From the NCBI GenBank assembly GCA_023665475.1, contig JAMPEB010000013.1, positions 17,671-81,670 of the forward strand: 64,000 nt of DNA, read 5' to 3'. Below are positions 33,190-43,286 of this stretch, piece after piece (positions within the stretch are counted from its first letter, which is position 1; each line of letters starts with the position of its first letter). The stretch comes from Lachnoclostridium sp. GTDB lineage: Bacteria; Bacillota; Clostridia; Lachnospirales; Lachnospiraceae. Under the pieces are notes generated by a model, which searched no databases, was not told where the DNA came from, and saw only the letters and a list, made by a program, of their open reading frames with translations. The position numbers were made by a program, and so were the translations under genes.

Positions 33190-34122
33190 TTAAGGTTCCA
33201 ATTTCGTCACATAATCCAGATTTCTTTCAAATGTATTGGTGCTGAAAAAGTCCACGGGCGCTTCTCCGTTCACCAGAATCTGCACTTTGTTGACATTGCT
33301 CAATTCCGTCAAGGAATCCACGATAGCATAGACAGCCACCTCCACGGATACATTGTCGGCAACGCTGAGAAATCCGGAATCCAGATTCACATAGCAGATT
33401 CCGTCCTTCGTCATAATATTGATAAGCTTTGTCTCGGGATTGATAGCCGGGTATAAGCCTGAAGACTGGCTGCTTGGTCCCGCTATCAGCTCCTCCACCA
33501 CAAAACGCTCCAGCGGTGTGTTGGTAGAATAATACTTCTCCCGGTAGGAGGCTATCAGTTGATCCCCGCCTTCACTTGCAAAATAGAGTTTCAGCCTCAC
33601 CTGCTCATAGGTATTAATCTCGTTTCCGTCATTGTCTATAAACTGCTTGGCGCTCATCCAGCCTACCTGTTCGCCGGCATTATCATAAAGCTGCTGTCCC
33701 TCCACGGTAATGCCCACATAGCTTATTTCTTCAATCTGGGTTAATGTGCGCACAATCGCCGCCCGCACCAATACCTCCGTAGTGGCAGGTAGTTCTCTGT
33801 ATGCCTTATCCATATCCAGCGTCACTCTTCCGTCCTGCGCATCCACCTTCAGCACCTTAAATCCCATCCCCAAAGGCACCTTATATTCCGGCTTTTCCGG
33901 CAGGGTGGACAGACAGTCCATCAGCTCCTGCAGTTGTTCCTCCGCAGTCCCGCCTTTCAGAACATATTCGTGGTTTTCCACCTTTGTTTCGGAATTGCTG
34001 ATATAATACACGGACACTTTATTTTCATCGCTGTTCTCATTTTTACCACAGCCGACAAGCCCCACGGCAAATAAAATCATCAGGCTAAACCAAAGCAGAA
34101 ACTGCCTGCGCATTTTCTTCAT
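33190..34122 (-). CDS. GerMN-domain lipoprotein
   Basis: A 310-residue exported lipoprotein. The signal LILFAVGLVGCGKNENS has a lipobox VGC at about residue 25. Two GerMN domains follow (about 35-150 and 175-300), each with an alpha/beta repeat; VTLDMDKAYRELP and CYVNLDSGFLSVAD are the matching strands. GerMN proteins include GerM of spore formers and membrane-anchored regulators near two-component systems. It is downstream of the sensor kinase on the same strand, separated by a dispersed palindromic element. Confidence 0.92.
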   Translation of the reverse strand: MKKMRRQFLLWFSLMILFAVGLVGCGKNENSDENKVSVYYISNSETKVENHEYVLKGGTAEEQLQELMDCLSTLPEKPEYKVPLGMGFKVLKVDAQDGRVTLDMDKAYRELPATTEVLVRAAIVRTLTQIEEISYVGITVEGQQLYDNAGEQVGWMSAKQFIDNDGNEINTYEQVRLKLYFASEGGDQLIASYREKYYSTNTPLERFVVEELIAGPSSQSSGLYPAINPETKLINIMTKDGICYVNLDSGFLSVADNVSVEVAVYAIVDSLTELSNVNKVQILVNGEAPVDFFSTNTFERNLDYVTKLEP

Positions 34123-34155
34123 AAAAAATCTCCAATCTGTTCACACTTCCCGTCA

Positions 34156-34275
34156 TGCCGCTTTAGCGGCACAAACAATCAACGAGAAGAATCGCTTCCC
34201 TTGCGATTCTTCAGTGTGAGATTTAGAATTTCTTAGGTGCTGTTCTTCAAGCGCCTTAGAAATTCTTCTCACACT
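34156..34275. repeat. Dispersed palindromic element, copy A
   Basis: Three hairpins in series: TGCCGCTTTAGCGGCA (34156-34171), GAAGAATCGC/GCGATTCTTC (34186-34212) and a long stem whose outer arms are AGTGTGAGA and TCTCACACT with inner AGAATTTCT/AGAAATTCT (34213-34275). The end touches the histidine kinase stop codon. The same order and near-identical arms recur at 50816-50954. It fits an intergenic palindromic repeat family. Confidence 0.75.
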
Positions 34276-35769
34276 TTATGCAATATAATTTAAGGAAATC
34301 TTTACGGTAAAGCAGGAACCCTGCCCTTCCGTGCTGGTCACCGTAATCGAACCCCTATGCATCAGGACCGCACTTCTGGTAATGGCAAGCCCCAGTCCCG
34401 TACCGCCTATTTTCCTTGAATGGGATTTGTCCACTCTGTAAAAACGCTCATAGATATATGCCAGGGAATCTTCCGGAATACCGATTCCCGAATCACTGAC
34501 CTCCAATGTAAAAAACTGATGGTCGGCATCCAGCACCACTTTAACCCATCCGTGTTCCTTATTGTATTTAATGGCATTCTCCACCAGATTAGTGATGATC
34601 ATGGACATCTTCACTTCATCCACTTCCGCCACCACGGGACGGACGCTCTCAAACACTACTTCCACATCCTTCTTGCGCGCAATGGGACGCAGCCGCTTTA
34701 AAATTAATTCCGTCAGCTCGTTAATATTCAAGGAGACAATGTTGAGCGCCTGCACCTTCTTATCCATCTTGACCAATGCCAGCAGATCCGTGATAATCTG
34801 ATTTTCCCTGTCAACCTCCGATACAATATCTTCCATAAACTCCCTGTACAGCTCCGCAGGAACTCCTTCCTGTGAAAGCAGCGAATCCGCCAGAACCTTC
34901 ATGGAGGTCATGGGGGTTTTCAGCTCATGGGACACATTTGCCACAAATTCCTGTCTGGAATCGTCCAGCGTTTTCATGCGCTTCAGCATTTGATTGAATG
35001 CCTCCACAATATGCTCCGTCTCCGCATAATCCGAAACGGAGATACTCTCGTCGCTGTAACCGGCCCTCACTTTATTAATGGCATCCGTAACCCGGTTAAA
35101 AGGTCTGGTCAGCACCACCGACAGAACCATCGCCAGACCGAAAATAGCGATAATCATAATAGTCTCCAGAATCAAAGAATTCCGGTTTAACAGGTTCATT
35201 GTGGTAACAATGCTTTCGTTGGAAATACTTGTCAGCATAACTCCCATGACTACGCTCACAGGGTCTGTTCCGTCCTCTCCGCTTAATGTGCCGGTAATGG
35301 GGATGGTCATCTCAATATAGCCGTGTTCCGGGTCATAATGGGAAATATTCTCTCCCTGAAAGCACTTGATAACTTCCTCCGAAATAATGGTTTTCCCTTC
35401 GCTGATGCCATATGTATCTTTAATAACCTTAAAATTACTGTTGATAATCATCACACGACCTTCATACAGATTGGAAAGCATTTCCAATTCCGCATTGATG
35501 ACCGCCTTTGAATTTCGATATGCCTGTTCGTCAGAGCGGTAAGTCGTCAGATAATTATTATTTACCAGATGATTCGCGATAATTTTTAATTGATTCTGCA
35601 CGGTAGCCACACGCTGGTCCACCGCGCGGTTTTCATAATTATTCACAATTCCGTAACGCATCCAGATACTAGGGACAATGCCTACCGTCAGCACAATCAC
35701 AAAAATGCGGGCGCGCAGGCTTCTCAGAAACACCAGACTTCTCAGCTTTTGCTTTACTATCTCAATCAT
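34276..35769 (-). CDS. WalK-like sensor histidine kinase
   Basis: A 497-residue membrane kinase. TM1 spans about residues 18-38 and TM2 about 195-217, with a 155-residue extracytoplasmic sensor between them. A HAMP region precedes the HisKA box FVANVSHELKTPMTSMK (His near residue 281). The ATP domain shows NLVENAIKYN, DSGIGIPED and GGTGLGLAITR. There is no PAS domain, unlike B. subtilis WalK, so the name is by resemblance. Its partner regulator lies immediately upstream (33 bp). Confidence 0.93.
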   Translation of the reverse strand: MIEIVKQKLRSLVFLRSLRARIFVIVLTVGIVPSIWMRYGIVNNYENRAVDQRVATVQNQLKIIANHLVNNNYLTTYRSDEQAYRNSKAVINAELEMLSNLYEGRVMIINSNFKVIKDTYGISEGKTIISEEVIKCFQGENISHYDPEHGYIEMTIPITGTLSGEDGTDPVSVVMGVMLTSISNESIVTTMNLLNRNSLILETIMIIAIFGLAMVLSVVLTRPFNRVTDAINKVRAGYSDESISVSDYAETEHIVEAFNQMLKRMKTLDDSRQEFVANVSHELKTPMTSMKVLADSLLSQEGVPAELYREFMEDIVSEVDRENQIITDLLALVKMDKKVQALNIVSLNINELTELILKRLRPIARKKDVEVVFESVRPVVAEVDEVKMSMIITNLVENAIKYNKEHGWVKVVLDADHQFFTLEVSDSGIGIPEDSLAYIYERFYRVDKSHSRKIGGTGLGLAITRSAVLMHRGSITVTSTEGQGSCFTVKISLNYIA

Positions 35770-35802
35770 TTTAACCTTCCAGTCATAGAATTAGTCCGCG
35801 GG

Positions 35803-36498
35803 TCAGCTATTTAAGAAATAATACCCCACTCCCCACTTAGTATGTACATATTTAGGTTCACTGGGATTGGATTCTATTTTCTCGCGCAGCCTTCTGATAT
35901 GTACATCAACCGTTCGTACATCTCCGGGATAATCCGCTCCCCACACCAGTTTCAAAAGACTCTCCCTGCTGTATACCTTGTTGGGATTGGTCATCAAAAG
36001 CTCAAGCACTTCAAATTCCTTGGCAGTCAAACCGATTTCCTTACCCGATATGTATGCTCTTCTTCCCTCGCAGTCTAAACGCAGCTCTCCGCTCTCCACA
36101 ACCTTTGCCGCTGTCTCCGCCGATTTCTTTGGTTCCGTTCTGCGCATGATAGCCTTAATGCGCGCCTTGACTTCCAAAATATTAAAAGGTTTGGTGATAT
36201 AATCATCCGCACCGTATTCAAGTCCCAGAATCTTGTCCATATCATCCCCTTTTGCCGTAAGCATGACAATAGGAACATTGGAAAATTCCCTAATCTGCTG
36301 GCATACTTCAAATCCCGTAAGCTTCGGCAGCATTACATCCAACAGGATAATGTCATAGTGATAATTTCTTGCATAGGCTAACGCCTCTTCTCCGTCATAA
36401 GCACAGTCAACCTCCATGTCATCCTGCTCCAAGCTGAAACGAATTCCCTTTACAATCAACTGTTCGTCATCCACCACCAAAGCTCTCTTGGCTGCCAT
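35803..36498 (-). CDS. OmpR/WalR-like response regulator
   Basis: A 231-residue regulator with receiver domain (phosphoacceptor D54 in IILLDVML, acidic D10/D11, K103 in ITKPFN) and a C-terminal winged helix (LTAKEFEVLELLMTNPNKVY, GDVRTVDVHIRRLREKIE). It is transcribed just ahead of the histidine kinase and follows comEA by 15 bp. It resembles WalR/PhoP-type regulators of wall homeostasis; the true regulon is unknown. Confidence 0.95.
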   Translation of the reverse strand: MAAKRALVVDDEQLIVKGIRFSLEQDDMEVDCAYDGEEALAYARNYHYDIILLDVMLPKLTGFEVCQQIREFSNVPIVMLTAKGDDMDKILGLEYGADDYITKPFNILEVKARIKAIMRRTEPKKSAETAAKVVESGELRLDCEGRRAYISGKEIGLTAKEFEVLELLMTNPNKVYSRESLLKLVWGADYPGDVRTVDVHIRRLREKIESNPSEPKYVHTKWGVGYYFLNS

Positions 36499-36513
36499 TT
36501 GTCCATCCTCCCG

Positions 36514-37128
36514 TTACTTTACCGTAATGTTATCACAAATTTTCTTATAGGCGTTTTCTTTGATGCCCGGCACCTTCATGATATCTTCTTTCCTTTGAAA
36601 GGGACCGTTTTCTTCCCTGTAAGCAATAATGTCGCCTGCTCTCGCCTCTCCGATTCCCGAAAGGGTACACAGAGCGTCTGCTCCTGCCGTATTGATATTC
36701 ACAAGCCCGTTCCCTGTCTGTTCGTCCAAAATCTGCGTCTGCAGCTTTGCACTTTCCTCCACACCGGGAAAATAGAGTTTCTCACCGTCTTCCACTTTGG
36801 CGGCCAGATTGACATAAGAGGTTTCCGCATCCTCCGTAAAGCCTCCCGCCGCCTGTAAAGCATCCGAGACCCTGCTCCCCTGTGGCAGCTCCACCACTCC
36901 CGGAGAGACAACACAGCCGCACACATGCACAAAAATCTGCTCTTCTTCTGTAATCTCCCTCTCCTGCGGCTCTTCATCCGGAATTGTTTCTTGATTCAGC
37001 GTTTCTTCTTTTACGGGAATTTGTATTGCGGCATCCCTCATGCCGCAGCCCGAAAAAGCATACAATACCACAAGAAAAAACAGTCCCGCCATTCTTCCCT
37101 TTTTACAAAGATTTTGCTTTTCTTTCAT
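36514..37128 (-). CDS. comEA: ComEA helix-hairpin-helix DNA-binding protein
   Basis: A 204-residue exported DNA receptor for uptake. The N-terminus has a lipoprotein-type signal FLVVLYAFSGCGMRDAAI (lipobox FSGC). A SLBB-like domain follows (about 70-130, FVHVCGCVVSPGVVELPQGS), then two C-terminal helix-hairpin-helix motifs (VNINTAGADALCTLSGIGEA, KEDIMKVPGIKENAYKKI). The start at 37126-37128 is preferred because the ribosome site AGAGGG lies at proper distance; an ATG three bases earlier is also possible. Its leader contains a hairpin that sequesters this ribosome site. Confidence 0.93.
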   Translation of the reverse strand: MKEKQNLCKKGRMAGLFFLVVLYAFSGCGMRDAAIQIPVKEETLNQETIPDEEPQEREITEEEQIFVHVCGCVVSPGVVELPQGSRVSDALQAAGGFTEDAETSYVNLAAKVEDGEKLYFPGVEESAKLQTQILDEQTGNGLVNINTAGADALCTLSGIGEARAGDIIAYREENGPFQRKEDIMKVPGIKENAYKKICDNITVK

Positions 37129-37134
37129 CATAGT

Positions 37135-37176
37135 CCCTCTTTTCCGGCAATAAGTTATTGCCTATTTACAAGAGGG
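37135..37176 (-). promoter_or_regulatory. comEA leader hairpin sequestering the ribosome site
   Basis: Outer arms CCCTCTT (37135-37141) and AAGAGGG (37170-37176) pair, and inside them GGCAATAA-G-TTATTGCC (37146-37162) forms a perfect hairpin. On the minus strand the AAGAGGG arm nearest the gene is the comEA ribosome site. Translational gating is inferred. Confidence 0.55.
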
Positions 37177-37240
37177 CTGCCTTCTATGCTGTAATTTTAA
37201 TTGTAAGATAAATATTGGAAATTTACAAGTGACTTTTATA

Positions 37241-37672
37241 CTATTTCCATTTAAAAATAATAATTCCTATGATAGCCGCCGCCATACCCACAGCCTTTCT
37301 CCATTCAAAGGGCTGTTTCTCCACTCCGAACCATCCCAAAAGCTCTATGATATATGCCACAAGAAGCTGGGACACCACTATCAGCATGACCGCCCTCGCC
37401 GGTCCCAGCCCGTCCATGCTCTTTATCACGGTGTAGGTAATAAAGGCGCCTATTGCACCTCCAAGCAGCATATATTTCGGCTCTACGCTCAGTACCTTTG
37501 TCAAAGAGCTCCTATCCGTCACAGCCCATGCCCCCAGACAGACCAAAAGCGCCGTAAACTGCACAAATGCACTTGCCGCCCAAATGCTGGAAGCTTTTGT
37601 CACTTGTGTATTAAATATGCCCTGTACGCTCATCAGCGCTCCGGAAATCAAAGCAATCAAAAAACCAATCAT
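37241..37672 (-). CDS. Small DMT-type membrane protein (YdcZ/DUF606-like)
   Basis: A 143-residue protein with five hydrophobic helices beginning MIGFLIALISGALMSVQGIFN and including SMDGLGPARAVMLIVVSQLL. The glycine/alanine-rich helix pattern and length match the half-length DMT transporters of the DUF606/YdcZ group, which work as pairs or dimers. No second half gene is adjacent. Substrate is unknown. Imperfect inverted sequence GGGATA.CC / GG.ATATCCC flanks the start region (37672-37740). Confidence 0.85.
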   Translation of the reverse strand: MIGFLIALISGALMSVQGIFNTQVTKASSIWAASAFVQFTALLVCLGAWAVTDRSSLTKVLSVEPKYMLLGGAIGAFITYTVIKSMDGLGPARAVMLIVVSQLLVAYIIELLGWFGVEKQPFEWRKAVGMAAAIIGIIIFKWK

Positions 37673-37790
37673 GGGATACCACCTTTCTGTAAACTTCTCT
37701 CTTTGAGAATACTGTTTACATTGGTATCATATCCCACAATTGGTTATTTATTCTCGCAAACCTTTGCAAATCCAAACAGTGTCTTGCAAT

Positions 37791-39497
37791 TTAGGAAATC
37801 TTAAAGAAGGAAACGCTTTCTTCTAGCTGTGTCACCACATTCCTCAGCTCGGCAGCCTGAGTACTTACCTCTTCGATATTTGCCCTCAATTCCTCTGCGG
37901 AAGCATTTGCCTCCTCTGCGCAGGCGGCGTTTTCTTCGGAAATACCGGACAAGTCTGTAATGGAATCCAAAACTCCCACTTTATTCTTATCGGTAATAGC
38001 TACCAAATCTGTAATCTTGCTCACCGCGTCCGCCGCATTGGTGATATTGTTCTCCACATCGTCAAAGCTGCGGTTCACGCTCTTGAGAGCGCCGGACTCT
38101 TTACCTACCGCATCCTGAATCTGCCCTGCAATCTTGGTACACTCTTCTGTCTTGGAAGTAATCTTTTCAATAATCGTCTGAATCTCCTGAGCGGAAGAAT
38201 TGGACTGTTCTGCCAACTTCTGAATTTCACTTGCCACAACCGCAAATCCTCTTCCGGCTTCTCCTGCCCTTGCCGCCTCGATACTTGCATTCAGGGACAA
38301 AAGATTGGTCTGGTTGGAGATATCCATAATCATCTGTGCCGCAGTGGTAATCTGCTTCACCGCATCGCTAACCTCTGAAATACTGCTGATAACATTATTG
38401 GCGCTCTCTGTTGTATAACTGTTGGCTTTGAGCAGCTCGTCCAAATCTTTCTTAGCGCCCTCGCTTACCTCGGTCACTTTCGCGGTCACTTCCTGAGTAG
38501 CGCGCGAACTGTCGGAAATCGCAGTGATATTGTTGGAAATCTGATCCATATCCATTGCTTCTTTTTCTACGGAGCCTGCCATGCTCTGCGCGCCATAGGC
38601 CAATTCTTCCATTGTCGTGCTCAAATCCTTCACAGCGCTTGCACAGTTCTCGAGAGAATCGTCTATATGTACAGCGGAAGCATTTACCGTACCGGAACAG
38701 GTTAATATGGAACCCACCACCGTAGATAATTGATTTTGCAACGCCTCCATTGCACCGGCCACTTCATACACTTCCCGAATGACATTTTTATTCTGTATCT
38801 TAAAGTTCAGATTACCTTCGGACAATTTCACGGTATCATTGCGAAGAACCTGAATGTTCTTTGCCAGCATACCGCCTATGATAAATGCGGCTACTACAAT
38901 GATAAGCAACAGTACGGAGCATGCAATCAGAACAAAGAAAAAGAATTCTTTGGTTGCGTTGGTCAGATCGGAACTGGGCTTGCCCGTAAAGTACATACCC
39001 ACTACTTTACCTTCCTGTTCCACAGGAATATAATATCCGTAATAATCACTGCCGCCAATGGTAATATTCTTTGCAAAATAGGTATTGCCCTGCTCCAAAA
39101 CAATTTTTTTCACTTCATCGGAACATTGGGTCAGAAGCATACGGTCGCCTTTTTCATCCTTGACTGTTGTCATATAACGCGTATCCCCGTAAAATAAAGT
39201 ACACTCCACTCCCGTCTCTTCCTTGATTGTATCAACGATTTCATAATCGTCGGAAAGATTGCTTTCTCCTTTAAAAAGCTCCCCGTCAATCAATTGATAA
39301 TTGCCCGTATCAACGACTGAAAAAGTTTCCATCAAGGTATACCCTGTAGCTTTCAATGTCCCCTCGATTTCATTTTCGGCTGCCTGTCTCATATGACTGC
39401 TTGCCAGAAAAACAGTACAAACTGCCAAAATCAACGCCGGTATCAGACATAGCATAACGAATATTGCCACGATACTTAGTTTCTTCTTACCCTTCAT
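37791..39497 (-). CDS. Methyl-accepting chemotaxis protein with cache-type sensor
   Basis: A 568-residue transmembrane chemoreceptor. TM1 (about residues 10-30) and TM2 (about 185-207) bracket a periplasmic single-cache-like domain with [20 protein letters not shown] and [18 protein letters not shown] region follows, then a long MCP signalling domain whose tip is [31 protein letters not shown]. The carboxylate or amino-acid ligand cannot be read. Its 5' region holds a run of eight C (39576-39583). Confidence 0.95.
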   Translation of the reverse strand: MKGKKKLSIVAIFVMLCLIPALILAVCTVFLASSHMRQAAENEIEGTLKATGYTLMETFSVVDTGNYQLIDGELFKGESNLSDDYEIVDTIKEETGVECTLFYGDTRYMTTVKDEKGDRMLLTQCSDEVKKIVLEQGNTYFAKNITIGGSDYYGYYIPVEQEGKVVGMYFTGKPSSDLTNATKEFFFFVLIACSVLLLIIVVAAFIIGGMLAKNIQVLRNDTVKLSEGNLNFKIQNKNVIREVYEVAGAMEALQNQLSTVVGSILTCSGTVNASAVHIDDSLENCASAVKDLSTTMEELAYGAQSMAGSVEKEAMDMDQISNNITAISDSSRATQEVTAKVTEVSEGAKKDLDELLKANSYTTESANNVISSISEVSDAVKQITTAAQMIMDISNQTNLLSLNASIEAARAGEAGRGFAVVASEIQKLAEQSNSSAQEIQTIIEKITSKTEECTKIAGQIQDAVGKESGALKSVNRSFDDVENNITNAADAVSKITDLVAITDKNKVGVLDSITDLSGISEENAACAEEANASAEELRANIEEVSTQAAELRNVVTQLEESVSFFKIS

Positions 39498-39666
39498 AAC
39501 CCTTTTCTCCTATAATACATGTAATTTATTTCACCATTTAGCAGAGTACCTGACAGAAGACAACAACACTCATTACCCCCCCCGAATGGCTCCGTCTTTT
39601 ACATTATACACCATTATTCCTATAAATAAAAGAAAAATTTTTACATTTGCCTCAGATTGCCTCGGA

Positions 39667-40956
39667 TTATGGAAGCGCCTGCATTCCGTTCTCCAATTCT
39701 ACAACCTGTTCCGTCACATCCGCGCCGTTCCATACCTTGGAAAACACGATTTCCAGCCTGATCCAGAAATTGGCGGTTTCCATCATTTTAGGCATGGGTA
39801 TGCTCTTTTCATACTCCATTGCAAAGACCTTTAAAGGTTCATACAGGGAATTGGCTTCCCTGCTTGCCGGAACCCTGCCGCTTCGCTCATACAGACTGCC
39901 CGCATAATCCTTTGTCAGATATGCCGCAAAACGGTTCGCCAACTCCTTTTGGGCAGAATATCCGTTAACCGCCACCACACTGGTCACGGACAGAGAGCGG
40001 CTCCCCAGCTCCCCGCTTACATCCGGCATGGTGATAAGTCCGTATTCATAGGCAAAACTTCCGTCCGCTTTCGCATTCTCCAGACGATTCACAATGTCCG
40101 TGGTTCCTATGGTAAACACAATCTTTCCGTCTATAAAATCCTGCACCACGCCGTCATAGGTTACATTATCCGACTCAATAAAGAAAAACTGATTCAGCGC
40201 TTCATAGATTTCCAGACATTGAATCGTCTCAGGATTGTTGATCCGGATATTTTCCTTATCATCACCGGCGTCTCCTCCCACAATCATATAATTACCCACG
40301 ACCCAGTAATTATAAAAAATATCTGACACATCCCACTCCATAACGCCTTCCACACCCTCCGGCGTCTCATAAGTCTCCGCAATATTTAAAATATCGTTTA
40401 TCGTGGAAGGCAGGGCGTCCAAAAAATTTTCTTTTTCATTCTGCTGTGCCCACTCCTGAAGATAATCGGCATTATATACCAATACACTGGTCTCATAACA
40501 CAAAGGATATCCCACTTTTTTGCCATGATAAGTCACCGCGGACAGAGCTGCCTGCGGAAAATACTGTTCGCTGCAGATACCCCCTTCATCGGAAATCTCC
40601 GCTGCAAGTCCTGCCAGATAAGCCTTTTCCAAAGACTCATTGCCCACAAGATAAGCATCCGGAGCCTGTTCCTCCTCCATGGACGCTTTATTGATTGCCT
40701 CAAGATAAGCATTCTCCGAGGTAAGCACCGGAATGACCCTGACATTCTCTTTTTCGCTGAATGCCACGGCTGCGCTGTTAATATACTCGCTTAAGCCTTC
40801 CTCGGAATACCAGAAATAAATAGTTTCTTCATTATTATTAAACCATGTCGGCCGGCTTTTCTCCTCACTGCTGATTTCAAATGTACTGCCGTAGAGTGCA
40901 GCGCCTGCCACAACCGCCACAGCCGCTGCCGCAAGAAACCTGTTTTTCAGATTCAT
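39667..40956 (-). CDS. Extracellular solute-binding protein (carbohydrate ABC type)
   Basis: A 429-residue protein with an N-terminal hydrophobic signal or anchor (MNLKNRFLAAAAVAVVAGAALYG) and no obvious lipobox cysteine. The body resembles family 1 sugar-binding proteins (TIYFWYSEEGLSEYINSAA near residue 46, LVYNADYLQEWAQQ, and GKIVFTIGTTDI). No permease or ATPase gene is nearby, so it is an orphan. Its ATG overlaps the argD stop (ATGA), so translation is coupled to argD. Its place at the end of the arg operon suggests a link with amino-acid status, but the ligand is unknown. Confidence 0.85.
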   Translation of the reverse strand: MNLKNRFLAAAAVAVVAGAALYGSTFEISSEEKSRPTWFNNNEETIYFWYSEEGLSEYINSAAVAFSEKENVRVIPVLTSENAYLEAINKASMEEEQAPDAYLVGNESLEKAYLAGLAAEISDEGGICSEQYFPQAALSAVTYHGKKVGYPLCYETSVLVYNADYLQEWAQQNEKENFLDALPSTINDILNIAETYETPEGVEGVMEWDVSDIFYNYWVVGNYMIVGGDAGDDKENIRINNPETIQCLEIYEALNQFFFIESDNVTYDGVVQDFIDGKIVFTIGTTDIVNRLENAKADGSFAYEYGLITMPDVSGELGSRSLSVTSVVAVNGYSAQKELANRFAAYLTKDYAGSLYERSGRVPASREANSLYEPLKVFAMEYEKSIPMPKMMETANFWIRLEIVFSKVWNGADVTEQVVELENGMQALP

Positions 40957-42149
40957 AATGTAATGCAGTCCTCCAAAATTGTAATCATCTCGTCAATATG
41001 TTCCTTTGTAATAATAAGAGGCGGCACAAAACGGATGATATTAGAGCCTGCGTTAATCAGGATAAGACCTTTCTCTACCGCCCTGTTAATCATATCCGCC
41101 ACAGGTCTGTCAAATACAAGCCCCTGCATGAGTCCTACTCCCCTTCTTTCCAAAATGCAGTCATATTTTGCGGACAGTCTTTCAAGTTCCTGTTCCAGAT
41201 AAGGAGAAACTTCCCTTACATGCTCTATTATGTGATCTCTTTCAAATAAATCAAACACTTTATCCACAGCCGCTGCCGCCAGCGGATTGCCGCCGTAAGT
41301 GGTTCCGTGGTCCCCCGCTGCCAGAGAATTCTGCGCCACTTTTTCCGTCATCAAAAACGCCCCCACCGGCACGCCGCAGCCCAACGCTTTCGCCGTGGTC
41401 ATAATATCCGGCTTTACGCCGTAACGCTGCCATGCATACAGATATCCGGTGCGTCCCATACCGCACTGCACTTCGTCAAAAATCAAGAGAATATCTCTCT
41501 CGTCGCAAAAAGCCCGCACTTTCTTTAAAAAATCCTCCGTCGCGGGGAACAAACCGCCCTCTCCCTGCACCGGCTCTAACATAATGGCACAGGTCCTATC
41601 CGTCACCTGTGACAGCACGCTGTCAAAATCATTCAAATCGGCAAATTTTATATTTCCGATTAAAGGCTCAAATGGCTCCCTATACTTAGGATTGCCGGTC
41701 ACCGCCAATGCCCCCATGGTCCTTCCGTGAAAAGAATGGTTCATGGCAATGATTTCATGATCCGTGCCACCATCCTTTAAATAGGCATACTTTCTGGCTG
41801 CCTTGATAGCGCCCTCGCAGGCTTCCGCACCGGAATTGGTGAAAAACACCCTGTCCATGCCGGACGCCTTTTTCACCTTTTTGGCTGCCTCCACCGCGGG
41901 CACATTATAATAGTAGTTAGAGGTATGAATCAACTTGTCTATCTGAGCCTTTAAAGCGTCATTGTACTCTTTATTATTGTATCCCAATGCAAACACGGCG
42001 ATTCCCGCAACGAAATCCAAATATTTTTTACCTTCGATATCATACAGATAAACGCCGTCCCCCCTGTCAAGCACAATCTGATAACGATTATAAGTATGAA
42101 GCAGGGCGGCTTCCGCCTCTGCAATGTAGTTCTTCATTGTTTCGCCCAT
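40953..42149 (-). CDS. argD: Acetylornithine aminotransferase
   Basis: A 398-residue PLP enzyme converting N-acetylglutamate semialdehyde to N-acetylornithine. It has DGVYLYDIEGKKYLDFVAGI, FFTNSGAEACEGAIKAARK, NHSFHGRTMGAL, LLIFDEVQCGMGRTG and the PLP lysine in TTAKALGCGVPVGAF. The start follows GGAG. It lies 21 bp after argB and overlaps the solute-binding protein gene by the ATGA motif. Confidence 0.97.
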   Translation of the reverse strand: MGETMKNYIAEAEAALLHTYNRYQIVLDRGDGVYLYDIEGKKYLDFVAGIAVFALGYNNKEYNDALKAQIDKLIHTSNYYYNVPAVEAAKKVKKASGMDRVFFTNSGAEACEGAIKAARKYAYLKDGGTDHEIIAMNHSFHGRTMGALAVTGNPKYREPFEPLIGNIKFADLNDFDSVLSQVTDRTCAIMLEPVQGEGGLFPATEDFLKKVRAFCDERDILLIFDEVQCGMGRTGYLYAWQRYGVKPDIMTTAKALGCGVPVGAFLMTEKVAQNSLAAGDHGTTYGGNPLAAAAVDKVFDLFERDHIIEHVREVSPYLEQELERLSAKYDCILERRGVGLMQGLVFDRPVADMINRAVEKGLILINAGSNIIRFVPPLIITKEHIDEMITILEDCITL

Positions 42150-42170
42150 TTTTTCTCCTTCCTCAAACGC

Positions 42171-43097
42171 TTACTGCTCCACGCAAAATTTATCCCTCTT
42201 GATTCCCACAGCCAGATTGTCGTCATCTGCAATAATTGCCGTTCCGATACCGTCTTTGGTAAAAATTTCCAGAAGCAGGCAATGGGGCACACGCCCGTCC
42301 AGAATATGGACTCTGCTTACTCCTGCACGGATTGCCGATGTGCAGTTGTTTAACTTCGGCAGCATACCGCCGCCGATAATCCCGCTCTCAATCAGCTTAT
42401 CCGCTTCCGACGCGGTAAGTCTTGAAATAAAAGAACTTTTATCCTCAATATTACGGTACAATCCCTCGATATCCGTTAAAAATACCAGTTTATCCGCGCC
42501 CACTGCCTTCGCAATGGCGCAGGCTGCATCATCCGCATTGATATTGTAAGTCTCAAAATTATCATCCAAACCCACAGGAGCCACAATGGGAAGGAAATCA
42601 TTTTCCAACAAGTCATAAAGAATTTTGGCATCCACTTCCTTGATATTGCCCACATATCCGATATCCTTGCCGTCAGAATACTTCTTGTCAACCTTAAGCA
42701 GACCGCCGTCCTTACCGCTGATTCCCACAGCCTTTACCCCCAGCTCCTGTACCATCTTCACCAGATTCTTATTGACCCTGCCAAGAACCATCTCCGCAAT
42801 TTCCATGGTTTCTTCATCGGTCACACGAAGTCCGTTGACAAACTGAGGCTCTTTGCCTACTTTTTCCACCCAGCCGCTTATGGCTTTGCCGCCCCCATGT
42901 ACAATAATGGGCTTAAAGCCTACCAGTTTTAACAGGGTGACATCCTTAATCACATTTTTCTGCAGTTCCTCGTCACTCATGGCGCTGCCGCCGTATTTCA
43001 CCACAATGATTTTACGGTTAAAACGCTGGATATAAGGCAAAGCTTCAATCAAAACCTCCGCCTTCTGCATAATTTTCAGCATATCTTTTTCTTCCAT
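42171..43097 (-). CDS. argB: Acetylglutamate kinase
   Basis: A 308-residue amino-acid kinase. The signature stretches are [55 protein letters not shown] and [20 protein letters not shown]. The long N-terminus suggests an arginine-sensitive, hexameric form, but this is inference. The start at 43095-43097 is chosen over an ATG 12 bases upstream because only it has GGAG at the right distance. It follows argJ with a hairpin element between (43209-43286). Confidence 0.97.
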   Translation of the reverse strand: MEEKDMLKIMQKAEVLIEALPYIQRFNRKIIVVKYGGSAMSDEELQKNVIKDVTLLKLVGFKPIIVHGGGKAISGWVEKVGKEPQFVNGLRVTDEETMEIAEMVLGRVNKNLVKMVQELGVKAVGISGKDGGLLKVDKKYSDGKDIGYVGNIKEVDAKILYDLLENDFLPIVAPVGLDDNFETYNINADDAACAIAKAVGADKLVFLTDIEGLYRNIEDKSSFISRLTASEADKLIESGIIGGGMLPKLNNCTSAIRAGVSRVHILDGRVPHCLLLEIFTKDGIGTAIIADDDNLAVGIKRDKFCVEQ

Positions 43098-43208
43098 AAC
43101 ATTCTCCATTTCTGCGCATATTTTATTCTAACTTCCATAAGATTTATCCACATTGTTCCACTCGGCAGAATTGATGAAAAACACCGTCGTTAACGCCTCA
43201 ACAGCACT

Positions 43209-43286
43209 GAAAAACGCTGCCCAAAGAGGTGGGGCTAAAGCCCCTCTTACGTTTTTCGATGTGAAGCCTTAGAAAATCTCTTCACA
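43209..43286. repeat. Palindromic element C between argJ and argB
   Basis: GAAAAACG (43209-43216) pairs with CGTTTTTC (43250-43257) around an inner GGGGCTAAAGCCCC hairpin. TGTGAAG/CTTCACA (43260-43286) then forms a second hairpin touching the argJ stop. Layout and the sequence TCTAAGG on the minus strand resemble elements A and B, so it may be a divergent member. Confidence 0.55.
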
